From Argyresthia goedartella (Eukaryota > Arthropoda > Insecta > Lepidoptera > Argyresthiidae): DNA of 64,000 bases. Each line of letters starts with the position of its first letter. The stretch's first letter is position 1. Both the position numbers and the translations under genes were made by a program. Shown here one piece after another: positions 31,561 to 42,304 of this stretch. Under the pieces are notes generated by a model that made no database searches, was not told the DNA's origin, and saw only the letters and a program-made list of their open reading frames with translations. Where the stretch lies: contig OX463815.1 in the NCBI GenBank assembly GCA_949825045.1, positions 15,679,231 through 15,743,230 on the forward strand, in the 5' to 3' direction.

Positions 31561-33077
31561 GCCAAAAAATGTTAAGAAGTAAAATTATACAATTAGATAA
31601 AAACTCATTGATAGCTAACATTAATAACTTCAAAATAGAACTCAAGAATAGTTTCGACTTGCTTGAACATATATATTTAGGTAACGTGGAGAAAAGATAT
31701 TTACATATTCAACATTGTATAAAAGAGGCGAGCAACAAAATAAGGCAAACTAAAACGAAGTTATAAAAATTATCATCCGAGACTCTACAACTCATAGAAG
31801 AAAGACAAACATTCAAAAAAAAATGCACAGAATACAGAAAATTAGATAGACAAATAAAAAAATCAATCAGAAAGGATAAAAGGCGATATAACATACAACT
31901 AGTGGAAACAGCATTGTTCAGGAATAGCTCACTTAAAGTGGCAAAGAAAGGAATAAATAACAGCAAATCATGGATGTCATGTTCTAAGGACAAAAATGGG
32001 CAAAAACATAGGAATAGGGGTAAAATTATGGAAATATGAGCTGATTTTTACCAACAGCTCTACTCAGAGACAGCTAATATACCGGGTTCACAAACTGTAC
32101 AAGATCATTCTCTCCCACATTAAATATCACCCATTACAGGTTACGAAGTTCATTGTGCACTGCGTTCAATGAAATTTAACAAGAGCCCAGTATGTGTTGG
32201 CATTTCCACAGAAGTGCTCAATCTAGGACAATCAGTACTACTTCCACATTTAACAAATCTATTTAATTGCATTATACATATTGGACGATTTCTTGAAAAT
32301 ATGTGTCATTCGAGATTGTGCTTCTAACAAAAAGGGTGAAAAGTCAGATATCGGCAATTACAGGCCAATCAACCTTGTGTCTCGTCTCTACAAGGCATTC
32401 ATAAAAGTGATTGAACGCTCTATATCTGGACTGCTCGATCAAGCACAATCACTAGAACAGGCTGGGTTTAGAACTGTCATGTCCACCACCGACCACCTAC
32501 ACGCTCTCAATCAATTAATAGAAAAACACCAAGAACATCAATTTCTTCTTTATCTGGCATTTGTAGATTACGGCAAGTCATTTGACAGCATAACACATAA
32601 ATCAATTTTCGAAGCATCACACACCCAAGAGATACACGGCTTTTATTCAAATCTTATTAAATGTATATAATAGTACAGCCGCCATAAAATTACAGACCTC
32701 TGGACCTTCCTTCCCGATTCAAAAAGGGGTGAAACAAGGAGGCCTACTTTCCCCAAAACTCTTCACGAGCACCTTAGAAGAAGTATTCAGAAAAGTAACA
32801 CCAGAATGGGAACAGAAAGGCATCGAGGTAGGCGAAACAAGGTTGACCAACCTTCGTGTTATTTTCTCGTTCTGCAGGAGAGCTACAGTCCATGCTGGAA
32901 GACCTGAGCGTGGCAAGCCTCGAGGTGGCACTGCAGATGAACATGTCAAAGACCAAGGGCATGACAAATAGCACTGAGCATTCAGTGGAAGTGGATGGGT
33001 CCGGAATTGCATATGTCCAAGAATACATCTACTTGGGCCAAATTGTGTCCTTACAGAGCAGACAAGACAAAGAGGTC
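31561..33077 (+). pseudogene. RTE reverse transcriptase domain, broken
   Basis: After a Lys-rich linker (31560-32030), RT blocks appear: IGNYRPINLVSRLYKAFIKV (about 32350), QAGFRTVMSTTDHLHALNQL (about 32455), LAFVDYGKSFDSITHKSIFE (about 32560) with the first catalytic D, GVKQGGLLSPKLFTSTLEEV (about 32725), and the thumb MNMSKTKGMTNSTEHSVEVD (about 32940) and YIYLGQIVS (about 33030). The catalytic ADD segment near 32850 is destroyed (FSFCRRA-type reading in its place). It continues after the inserted retroposon. Confidence 0.82.
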
Positions 33078-33223
33078 TCTGTGATTAACCTATCTCATCC
33101 TGACATGGTTTGCTGGAAGAGATCTCTTGTTAGAGATAAGCTTGCCTTTGTACACTATTTTAATTAATATCTTGTCAATATAATTATTTGTGTGCAATAA
33201 AGAAATTATGAAATTATGAGGTC
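33078..33223 (+). mobile_element. Retroposon B, copy 2, with target duplication
   Basis: 146 bp beginning TCTGTGATTAACCTATCTC, containing TGGTTTGCTGGAAGAGATCT and AGAGATAAGCTTGCCTTTGT, and ending GCAATAAAGAAATTATGAAA. GAGGTC occurs at 33072-33077 and again at 33218-33223, and the RTE reading continues across it, so this is a target site duplication. It encodes nothing. Confidence 0.82.
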
Positions 33224-33752
33224 GAAAGACGAAATGATAACGCCTGGAGGAGGTATTGGTCAATGAAAGAGCTCATGAAGGGACAACTTCCGTTGTCTCA
33301 AACGAAAGCTCATGGACATGTGCATTCTTCCCATCCTTACCTACGGAGCTCAGACTTGGTCTTTGACTGACATCCAAAAGTCTAGGCTCGAGGTTTGCCA
33401 ACGAACTAGTGAACTAGCAAAATATGGAGCGCAGTATCCTGGGGGTCCGATTGGTGGATCGAGTAGGAATACTGAGATACGCTCCAGAACTAAAATAAAG
33501 GACGTAGCGGAAAAGGCAGCCGAATTGAAGTGGGACTTGGCAGGCCACGTCGCCCGTATGCAAACAGACCGATGGGCCAAACTAACAACTCTCTGGATCC
33601 CAAACGCAAAAAGGGGACGTTGTCTACCCAGGAAACGCTGGAGTGACGAATTGAGGTACCACAACAACAACTGGTGGGAGGTAGCCCAGGGGCATGAAGA
33701 GTGGAGGAGGGAAAGAGAGGCCTTTGCCCAGCAGTGGGATGATGTAGACTAA
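33224..33752 (+). pseudogene. RTE ORF2 C-terminal region
   Basis: MDMCILPILTYGAQTWSLTD at 33312 opens the last frame. It continues through KSRLEVCQRTSE, ELKWDLAGHVARMQTDRWAK and CLPRKRWSDELR, ending EAFAQQWDDVD before the stop at 33750. It is the same domain as the truncated RTE at 18511-18911. A shift separates it from 33224-33310. It is a conserved C-terminal region of RTE elements of unknown exact role. Confidence 0.85.
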
Positions 33753-33950
33753 TAATAGTAATAATAATTTATTTATGAAAAACATTACATAGGTTCAAAC
33801 ACGATCGAAAAACATGGTAAAAAACACAAGTGATTTGTCCCAACGCCAACTTATACACAGAGTAACTTTGCAAACAAATATAGTGATTTTTACATCATTT
33901 TACTATCACAATTACTTGTACTAAATTTTACACAAACGAGGTAGTGTTAA

Positions 33951-34483
33951 TGTCGCAGTTGTTTGATTAAATCAGACACTTAACTAACACCCTAGACCGT
34001 TAATAAAAGATTTACGTTTAACCATGTCACTAGCATTTTGATTTAAATAAAGCATCGTCGAAAACGTTGAACAATCTGTCTTACCAAAAGCCGGCGTGTT
34101 GGTTAAATAATATAAAACAAGATGGCGTCACGACAACAGCTGATTACTTTAGGAGTCTATCTTTTCACTACTGATTTGCCCAGCTTATATCAGAGCAAAA
34201 CATTGCGGTAGTTTGGGTGAAGGGTAAATCCTTCGTGTTGGGTTGAACATGTAAGAACAACGAAAAAAAAAATTAAAACATAAACTTAAGTACACATAAA
34301 ATATTTTTATTTTTACTTAAGTGTATTTATATGATATATGTCTTGTTGCCTAGGAACGTTTAGACAACTCGTTTCGTTCACTCACTTGTCTGACGGAACT
34401 TAGGCGACTTGGTTAAATGTCGGTCTTTAATTAACGGTATTGGGTATAAGTTAAGTGTCTGATTTAACCGACTAACTGCGACA
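33951..34483. mobile_element. TGT-ended MITE, copy 1 (4 bp TTAA duplication)
   Basis: 533 bp. Ends are TGTCGCAGTTGTTTGATTAA and its complement TTAACCGACTAACTGCGACA (about 37 bp TIRs), flanked by TTAA at 33947-33950 and 34484-34487. It holds GATGGCGTCACGACAACAGC and GAACGTTTAGACAACTCG, shared with copy 2 at 59848-60300. Non-coding. TGT termini with 4 bp duplications recall the Ginger group, but without a transposase this is only a suggestion. Confidence 0.78.
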
Positions 34484-34489
34484 TTAATA

Positions 34490-35190
34490 TTACTTAGTGA
34501 TTAACTCTTTAACTAGATTCTACGAAATGTGAATTTAAAATTGTTTTGTTATTTATTGATATGCACCTGAAAAGTTCAACACTGACTTGATAATATTGAG
34601 GATAGTTGACTTATCGTCTGGTGACAAATAAATAATACTCTCCATCCCTTTCTAAGATTTTTATTAAGCGAAGCTATGTTACTGGAGCAATTTGTTGAGA
34701 TTTATCAACTTACAATGCAATTTCAAAAGGTATCACTGAGTTATGAACAACGGACGTCTAAGAGAGAGCAAGTTTTCGGACTAAAGTGTGTTGGTCACCT
34801 GGTATATACTATGTTTCATATTATATGGATGTTTGTATCAACCAGTATTTCTATCGGGTATCTTAGCCCTATTGCTTTATTTATGGCTCGTTCGAACTGC
34901 ACTAAACGCGAGTGCTGCGATCATTTGTCACCGGTATCTTTGTGTTGCAAGCTGCAACAGAAGTTATTTATCACGCCATGTTTAGAAGTACACGTGGCTG
35001 CCACGACGACGACGCGAGTGACCAACCCACATCTACAGTGGAAGCACAGTGGAAGCACAGCTACCACACACTAGCACTTTGCTTTTTCCTATACGGTGTC
35101 GAAGAAGCACAGATGTTGCATCAACGTGACCCTCTAATGTGACGACATTTATCAAGAACCTTCTGGAAGTTTTTTTTATTTTTATATAAA
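34490..35190. other. No supported gene
   Basis: Holds overlapping plus-strand frames of 132, 65 and 76 codons (34676-35142). None has a recognisable domain or coherent codon use, and there is no splice or promoter context, so none is called. Confidence 0.4.
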
Positions 35191-35262
35191 GGCTCATTGC
35201 TTCCGACCCCACACTAGGATACCCTGTGTCGTGGGAACCAGAAACAACGACATCACTCACTT
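35190..35262 (-). repeat. tRNA-SINE family C fragment
   Basis: CCCACACTAGGATACCCTGT, then GTGGGAACCAGAAACAACGAC, matches 37705-37770 (CCACACTACGATACCCTGTG ... GAACCAGAAACAGCGACGTC) and, less well, 50508-50555. Confidence 0.6.
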
Positions 35263-35441
35263 ATCACAGTTTGGTTTTCAGTTCAGGTTTTTACCTTCAT
35301 TTATTCTTCGCTAAGGGTCATTCAGCAGTTTTGGTTTGAAAAGTTTAATAAGAGCATCTCAAGTACCGAGCTAAATTCGGCGCTCGGCCTTGGCCCGTTC
35401 ATTAGGCTAGGCGCACATTAGGCAACCAAGTAAAATTTAAA

Positions 35442-35640
35442 TGCCGCCCGTTAATGTCCGCAACGAAGGGCACAGGGCTTTACCCGGATACGAATAAGAT
35501 TGAGCCATACTCCACTACGCTGGCTCAGTGTGGGTTGAGCGAGGAGTTGACGAGGGGCGATGGATCGACTCTATCACTCGCCGGCGAATTTCCTTAGACC
35601 GAAACCAGTAGTACCTGTTGTGAAGTCACTTTAAAAAAAA
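35442..35640 (+). repeat. Dispersed repeat D, copy
   Basis: CCCGTTAATGTCCGCAACGA, TTTACCCGGATACGAATAAG and GATTGAGCCATACTCCACTA ... GGCTCAGTGTGGGTTG match 36356-36470 nearly throughout. The end near 35600-35640 has no clear tail. Confidence 0.65.
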
Positions 35641-36355
35641 GAAGGTATGGGGGAGTTTCTCCTTAACCCCGAGGCCCACCTTCCGAAACGGTGTAGTCTC
35701 TTTTTTATACAAAAAATTGACTTGTAATAATAAGTAAGTATAATTTTGACGTTGAATAAGATTATTTATTTATTTATATTCAATAAAAATAATAATCTGA
35801 ATCTAATCTAATCTGTTGTAAATTGGATCGCGAAATTGCACTTTAACACTTTAAGGTAAGGTTCAAATTATAGAAATAAATCGTTTTTACGATCGGTAGT
35901 AACATTTGGGTTAAGGTAAATTACTTATCTCATTGACACGTGGTCAGCACCGGATGCCGAACGTATCTCCTGCGGGAAAAGCAATCGTGGAACCACGAGA
36001 GCACTCAATAAACACTCGTGGTATTTATTTTACATTGTCGCCTGCAGGTTGCACAGGAAGAAGTGAAAATTTTATGTTTAGGGTCACATGGCAAGCCCTT
36101 GTTATGCTGTTAGTTATAGCTATTTTGCTCGACTATTAACCCTTCCGCGTCACAAGCGCAGCGGTCGCGCTCAGACGAGCACGGAATCTTTTGTTCTCAA
36201 TTCGTAGACAATTAACAGGTTAAAACCCGGAGAGTCTGCTACAGTATGATAAAGATAACATGGTGCTTGACGGGTCAGCCTGATATTGCTTAACCATCAT
36301 CAATTAATCAAGTGAATCGATAAACCCTTTAAAAAATTGTGAATTTATAAATGTA

Positions 36356-36545
36356 GCCCATTAATGTCCCCACCGAGGGGCACAGGCCTTTACCCGGATC
36401 AAGTAAGATTGAGCCATACTCCAACACGCTGGCTCAGTGTGGGTTGCTAGAGGGGTGTCGGGCTTGTGGCCAACCCGACTGTCAAAAGTTATCAAGCCGC
36501 CCTATTAGGGCCACTGACACAGCTTTACGACTGAGTAGCAATAGT
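36356..36545 (+). repeat. Dispersed repeat D, copy
   Basis: CCCATTAATGTCCCCACCGA, GGCCTTTACCCGGATC, TTGAGCCATACTCCAACACG, GCTGGCTCAGTGTGGGTTG. This is the best preserved copy. It is followed directly by the SINE-like sequence at 36570-36715, suggesting that D may be part of a longer composite element. Confidence 0.65.
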
Positions 36546-36569
36546 AGCCGGGACCTACTGCTAAACGTG

Positions 36570-36715
36570 TCATCCAAAATACGGTAGCGTCTGAAACAAA
36601 TGCCACATAGAACGGTCACCCATCCAGTGCCCGTCTCGGCCAGATGTTGCTACCCGCACGATCGTTCCCGATATGCGAATACCGCTAGGCCACGGACGCT
36701 TTGCGAATATAATGC
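36570..36715 (-). repeat. SINE-like element with tRNA-type A box and 5S-type C box
   Basis: On the minus strand GCGTCCGTGGCCTAGCGGTA resembles a tRNA A box. About 75 bases on, CTGGATGGGTGACCG matches the 5S rRNA internal control C box, with no tRNA B box between. It could be a 5S-derived (SINE3-like) or hybrid Pol III retroposon. Only one copy is in the window. Confidence 0.45.
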
Positions 36716-36812
36716 ATAAAAATAAAGTCAAGCCTTTTCCCTTACGCGGTGGCAGAGGTATAATTCTGTTAATCAAAGGAATCTTACCTATCATCTCCGT
36801 CTCCTATCCAAC

Positions 36813-36935
36813 ATGGTTTGCTGGAAGAAATCTCTTTTTAGAGATAAGCTCGCCTTTGTACATGTTTTTTCTATCATAAGTTATCTGTATGTCTGTTTTG
36901 TTTAGTACAATAAAGAAATTACGAAATTACGAATC
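36813..36935 (+). repeat. Retroposon B, copy 3
   Basis: CATGGTTTGCTGGAAGAAAT, TTAGAGATAAGCTCGCCTTT, ending ACAATAAAGAAATTACGAAA. Compared with copy 2 its 5' start is a little shorter. Confidence 0.72.
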
Positions 36936-37700
36936 GACACACTCTTAAAAAAATTGTAAATTAGCAGCAAATTTGGATAGATTTTGACAATTTGTTGAAA
37001 TTAAGTTAATAATAGATATTCGATAGATAAATGCGTACATTTTTTGATACCAAACATATTGCTTATCCCAAACACATACTTATTACTTGTTTATTTGTTA
37101 ACCCGAAATATAAAAATTGCGTAGGTATCCCAAGAGATGTTACTACTTTTTACGTACATACATCGCGTTCGATCCGAAGGGCTCAAAAAAGCCGTGTACG
37201 ACAGTCAGTCTCCAAACAAAATAGGCACTGCCGACACGCCAAATACGGCATTTTGTGCCCTTCGGAGCGTTCGTGATGCGATCGCGATGCAATCTCCAGT
37301 ACAGAATAGGTCCCCAGAACTCGAGTAACGCAAGGCTATGCGAACAGGAAGAAAAGCCATACTCGTGAAAAGGAATGTTTCTCATACAGCAAAAAATTGT
37401 CTGTCTCTTTATCTCTCTCCACCTCAAAAGTCCCGTCAGAAAAAGGAGCTCGCTTTATTATATGTCACGCGGTTTCAGCTTCTGCAGGATTTATTCCAAG
37501 CTACCATTGCTAGTATAATGCTTATTTCCGCACAATTGAAGGGTTTTGCAGCGCGCAATGATACTTAGCCATCCTTCAGTAGCGGCAAAATGGTAACTGC
37601 ATGTGCAAATGTTACTAAAGAAGACTGGGGAAAAGTTGCACATAAAACAAAGGAAAAAATATTTTAGAGGACTTTAAAAGAGACATCAAACAAACAAACA
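36936..37700. other. No supported gene
   Basis: 37130-37430 is less AT-rich and has several overlapping short frames (81, 63, 94 codons), the usual sign of non-coding mixed sequence. No family was recognised. Confidence 0.35.
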
Positions 37701-37704
37701 TTTA

Positions 37705-37882
37705 CATACATTGCTTCTGGCTCCACACTACGATACCCTGTGACGTGAGAACCAGAAACAGCGACGTCACACACATATAAACATCCAAGACCTGGTTTTT
37801 TTTTCTTTACACCTCAGCCGGCGTTCGAACTCGGGGCCTCTCGCATGGTAGGCAGAGCCACAACCGCTGCGCCACAGAGGTC
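37705..37882 (-). repeat. tRNA-derived SINE family C
   Basis: On the minus strand the head reads GACCTCTGTGGCGCAGCGGT (A box) and GAGTTCGAACGCCGGC (B-box-like GTTCGA). The body contains GACGTCGCTGTTTCTGG and AGGGTATCGTAGTGTGG. Related pieces at 35190-35262 and 50508-50605 share the body or head. Confidence 0.7.
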
Positions 37883-37889
37883 GTCTAAT

Positions 37890-38827
37890 AGATAATATTA
37901 TTGAAAATGAATTAATAATATCCCTAAGTGCGGATAGCAGTGATGACAATGACAAATCTTCTATTAGTTCAACTGATTGATCAATTTAGATTCTTTTCGA
38001 TTATTTTGGTAACATCCCTAGTGTTTAAAAAGTCGATTTTATAAAGTTTTAGGTTATCTGTCGTATCACTACTAAGATTTCATGAACTCTAGAATAGTTA
38101 TTAATCAGTCTTTTCTTTTGTCATTATTCAGGTTCGTCAATACGGTGAGATATACCTACTCGTACTTATGGGAAGGACGTCCTTTATTCCTATTCCGATT
38201 TGCAATTATCACGAAACCGTGGGAACTGCAATAGGGTTGCGGGTGTCACGCGCGGATTTAAACGATATAGCCAACGTCACAGAATTGCAATCAAATGATG
38301 TTCTCGTACTCAGTCAGGGCCATCCATCAGATGATTAAATTACTTCATATTACTCATTCCGGGTTAGGGATACGGCATACGACCCTTGCTGTTTTCGCAG
38401 TATCCCTTGAGGATTTCAGCCCTGCGGCGCATATACCAATTGTGAAAACTTACTTGTATGAACCGTAAGATACAATGTGAGTTGCGAAGTCATGATTACC
38501 TGCTGAGATGAGATATGCATCATTAAAGTTCCACCATGTGATCAGGTAAGAAACATTTTTAAGAATTCTTAGTAAACAAAGCAATAGTATGAAAAGCAAT
38601 TCCAAGTGAGAATGTCATGAGGATATAACAAAGAATATCTCTCGCGTTCGCTTGATTAAATTTCAAGAATTCAAAGCGTAATAGTAAAGTTTTGTTTTAG
38701 CGTTCGGAGCTCGGAGTTACTAATAGCTTAGAAAATAAGTGCTCAAAAGGGGGTTCTAGATGGAAAACTCGATAAAATAGATTGCAAAAAACAGTGAATA
38801 CAAAACAAATATAAAGGAAATAACTTG
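37890..38827. other. No gene recognised
   Basis: Mixed AT-rich sequence. No frame of interest on either strand and no repeat matched. Confidence 0.35.
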
Positions 38828-38890
38828 TATTAAGGCGAGCTTATCTCTAACAAGAGACTTCTTCCAGCAAACCTAGAATGGAGAGGAAAA
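38828..38890 (-). repeat. Retroposon B, copy 4 (minus, partial)
   Basis: GGCGAGCTTATCTCTAACAA and CTTCTTCCAGCAAACC are the reverse complement of the B core. Its AATAAAG end would lie to the left and is degraded. Confidence 0.6.
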
Positions 38891-39379
38891 AAAGAAACAA
38901 CAGGTAGATCTATGTGCACAACAATAAATATGTTAATAAAAATAATATACTACTTACCAATATCTACATAATACTAAAAATAATGTTATACATAAATATG
39001 AAACATAAACATAAATTTCTTCCAGAGACTGATAGCTCATAGTCTGAACCAATTCAATCAAACATAACTCCTAGATTTTTGGCCTTGGTACTGTATGAGA
39101 TTACGGTTCCATCATAGGTTACAGAGCAATAGAAATATGCTGTATCAAGTTGAGGGAGTATCTGGAACCAATAATCACAGCCGGTAACTTAGTATTTTTT
39201 TTTTCAGGGGTTACAACTGGACCAGTTTCAGCACAAAAATAAACAAGAAAAAATACACAATAACATAAAACATAGTATCCCACTTGTGAGTTAAGTGGTA
39301 GACGAAAGTGAGCTCCTATTGAACAGTGTAAAATAATATTCTCCGATCTCCAGTAACAGAAATATATCAAAAAAGTTAA

Positions 39380-41690
39380 ATAAAAATAGTAAACCCACCA
39401 AAACTTCGGTAAAAAGTGCAACAAACGAACAGTGAAAATCAAGTTCAACAATGTGAATGTTATATAAAACCTGCCAACAATTCTTGTAAAAAGTACGACA
39501 TACGAACAGTGAAAATCAAGTTCCACAATGTGAATATTATATAAATACAAGTGTTATACGGTGTAAAATTAAATACAAGTATTATTGTCAACCTTGGAGA
39601 ACAACAACTTACGTATGGTATGTTTGAACCGATTGACAGATGAATCAAACAAGTCAACTTCTGCGAAGTTCTGTCGTGATCCGCACAAAGGCGATGTATT
39701 GGCGCCCTTTTACCAGCATTGGTGCGAGTTGTTTTTACGTGGAGAAGCCGCTTGTGCCGAGGAGCTCTCTGAGATATATAGTATTTTATAAGGGAGACAA
39801 GCTCTTGGCAGTTGTAGTCACTGGTGCAGATCCGCTTCTTTTTTTTTGTCTGAGAGGAAAAAATGGAATGACTCATGCCTAGGAGTCAGACCTCCCTGCT
39901 ATGTCGTACACATTGATGACTACACATCAGCTCGTGTAGTATGCGGACTAAAACAACCCCTTTGTTGTATTGTATGACACTTATCGATAAGCGATATAAC
40001 TGTGAGCCATGGAAAAGGTGCAGATCCGCTTGAAAACGACAGCGTTCCCGAGTGTGCGACGAGCATTGAGGGACATCTGTCTATAGTGTGTAAGAAGATT
40101 GATTACTTCTTTGGAGACCTGACACGATAATTTAGACTTCGAAGAAATTTCTTCTGCACCATTTCGAGTTGTGCGACATATGTGCTGGGGTTCCAAATAG
40201 GGGAGGCGTATTCAAGATGGGATCTAACAAGAGAACCGTAAAGGGTGAGGAAGGACTTGGTTTCTTGAAGCTCTTCGTTACCCGTGGCAGGAATCCAAGC
40301 ATCTTACCAGATGCTACCGGCTTTTTTAGTGACGTGTGCAATGTGTGCATCGAAGATCAATTTTTCATCAAAACAGATGCCTAGGTGACGTATACATGTT
40401 AACCTTTGCAGTAAGTTGCCACCTATGTGATATTCACGTGTATTACGCTCTGTCACCTGTTTTGTAAAACGTATGTATTGACACTTATTATGTGCTAGGA
40501 ATATCTTATTATCGATGCAGTAAGTGTCGAGTCTATCCAGGTCTTGTTGAAGCAACACAGTGTCCATGTCAGTATGGATAGTAGGGTTGAAAAGTAGACC
40601 ATAACACGGGGCCCAAATCAGTATTTGATACCTCTACAGCTAGTGCCGTATCACAAGGGCGGAAATGGCGGTAGATCTAAAGATCGTTGGCGTAAAGATG
40701 GTATGATGAGGAGAGGACATCTGAGATGGAATTAATGAAGATAGAGAAAAGAAGATGGAAGAGTATATCACTCTGGGGGACTCCCGCAAAGAGATCACAC
40801 CACTTCGTTGAAGTCGTCTTCAACTTTTTACGCTGCTCAAATAAGAGTCGAATCTGTTAGCAGAGACGGAGGACACTTTTAAGGACTTCAGTATCTCAAC
40901 GAGAATGTCGAAGTCGACGCAGTTAAAGGCGCTGCTGAAGTCGAGCAATACTATCACAGTGAGTTTCTCATCCATTGCGTGCTGAATGTCGTCGGTGACT
41001 TTGAGTAAGGCCGTGACAGTACTGTAACCCGATCTAAATCCAGACTGGAATCGATTCAGCAAGTTGTAAGAGGATAGATAGGAGAAGAGCTGAGGAAGGA
41101 TAATGGATTCTAGGACTTTGAAGAGGATTAGCAGGATTGATAACGGACGAAACTCTTTAAAGGAGGAGGAATTTGATGTTTTGGATAAAGGGGTAACTAA
41201 GTTTTTTTCCACATATTAGGGAAGGAACAACTGGAGAGAGAGTGGTTTGGTATAAAATGTGTGATAGCTGGAAGTAGCTCGTCGAGCACACTACTGATTA
41301 TTTTAGTGCGGAAATTATTATCTCCTACAGCTTTGAAGGAAATGGTGAGCACTGCTTTCTTAACTGTATCAATTCCAACAAGGCTGAAGCCAAATAGAGT
41401 GGAGGTGGAGGCGGACCTCGAGCGCAGGAGACTCAGAGTGGCATCCTTTTCAGTGGATTCAATGACGACAAGGGGGTATGAGAAGAATGTGTTGATACCG
41501 TTGAGATCAACATTGTCAACCAACTGTCTCTAAGAATTACCGACACCAAATGACTTGAGAAATTTCTACACTTAGGAGGGATGCTCTGAAAGATTGGGCG
41601 TCGTTTGGCATCACGACACATTCGGTTACGTCGATTACCAAAGTCTTTTTTTTCTGAGCTCATATCAGACAACGATTGAGAATTCTTAAA
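39380..41690 (-). pseudogene. CR1/Jockey/R1-type LINE remnant (L6)
   Basis: Minus strand: from 41672 a stretch of post-endonuclease linker (VDNVDLNGINTFFSYPLVVI near 41520). Then RT blocks KEFRPLSILLILFKVLESII (about 41160), FQSGFRSGYSTVTALLKVTD (about 41050), VIVLLDFSSAFNCVDFDILV (about 40950) with the first catalytic D, and the thumb DTYCIDNKIFLAHNKCQYIR (about 40520) with HIGGNLLQRLTCIRHLGICF (about 40430). The ADD segment (about 40600-40700) is not readable. A C-terminal remnant lies at about 39880-39640. Multiple stops; a dead copy. Confidence 0.75.
39397..39548 (-). repeat. Two imperfect tandem units of about 75 bp
   Basis: GAACAGTGAAAATCAAGTTC occurs at about 39427 and about 39502, each preceded by GTAAAAAGTGCAAC/GTAAAAAGTACGAC and followed by AACAATGTGAATGTTATATAAA / CACAATGTGAATATTATATAAA. 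They sit in the 3' region of LINE L6; tandem 3' UTR units are common in LINEs. Confidence 0.75.
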
Positions 41691-42079
41691 AAGTGTTAAG
41701 AACCAAAGTTGTAGAGAATTGTATAAGCTTTAATTATGTCATACAACAACATTTCCTATGATGTGTCGTTTTCGAGATGAAAGCAAAAAAACAAAAAACG
41801 GGACCTTCTTTGCATATTATATACAGATAAGTATAATATTTAGAGATGAAATGGTTGTCCAGTATCTATCCGGTATCCAGCCTATCCTACCTAAATTTAA
41901 TATCCGGCCGGATCCCGGATAATAACTCACTAGCCGGTAATTTTATTAATATTTTATTACGGCGATATATATACGAAAAACAACCTCTACGATTGTCACG
42001 CAAAATGGAGTATTGAATAAAAATAAAGGGTCAAGTCAGAGTCGGACTCACGCACGAAGGGGTCGGTGCCACCGCACAA
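41691..42079. other. Short repeats, no gene
   Basis: Around 41860-41950 ATCCGGTATCCAG, ATATCCGGCCGGATCCCGG form an ATCCGG-rich palindromic patch. 42031-42060 carries the AGTCGGACTCACGCACGAAGG piece of the GGTTCCGTACC repeat. Confidence 0.4.
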
Positions 42080-42300
42080 TGGTATTCAAGTTTCTTGCAT
42101 GGGGATTTTCTTCTTCTACTTCTTAGTCGTAGCACTCTTGACAGAGTGGTCTTGGTCGTCATTTCGGTCGGGTGACTCGTCTCACAATTCGTTGCCATTC
42201 TTCTATGAGGGCAGCTTTTTTGTGCATTGGTAGAGGGGGTCATCCAGTGCTGCCTTGATTTGGTCCGTCCATCTCATTGGTGATCTATCACTCACGGAAT
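42080..42300 (-). pseudogene. LINE ORF2 C-terminal tail fragment
   Basis: On the minus strand MRWTDQIKAALDDPLYQCTK (about 42277) and, after a shift, IEEWQRIVRRVTRPK resemble the end of ORF2 in RTE/L2-like LINEs (RWTDQI... W...V). Only about 65 codons remain, and the clade is uncertain. Confidence 0.45.
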
Positions 42301-42304
42301 GTAT

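Larger units (their letters stand above)
30345..33770 (+). mobile_element. RTE-clade LINE, near full length, degenerate
   Basis: The 5' region (30365-30790) is GC-richer than its surroundings. Endonuclease and RT follow in order, and a (TAATAATAG)-type tail starts at about 33751. Minus the 146 bp insertion at 33078-33223 the element is about 3.3 kb, the normal size for RTE. ORF2 is broken in at least six places. Confidence 0.82.

Noticed and set aside
33951..34483. piggyBac-type MITE because of the TTAA duplication
   Set aside because: The second copy has TAGA, and the ends begin TGT, not CCC as in piggyBac.
34676..35142. Open frames of 132, 65 and 76 codons on the plus strand
   Set aside because: Three overlapping frames in the same interval, no domain and no coherent composition; expected by chance in mixed sequence.
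39119..39876. Membrane-protein-like minus-strand ORFs rich in Phe/Leu/Tyr
   Set aside because: They arise from T-rich tandem units in the 3' region of LINE L6, and the hydrophobicity is a composition effect.
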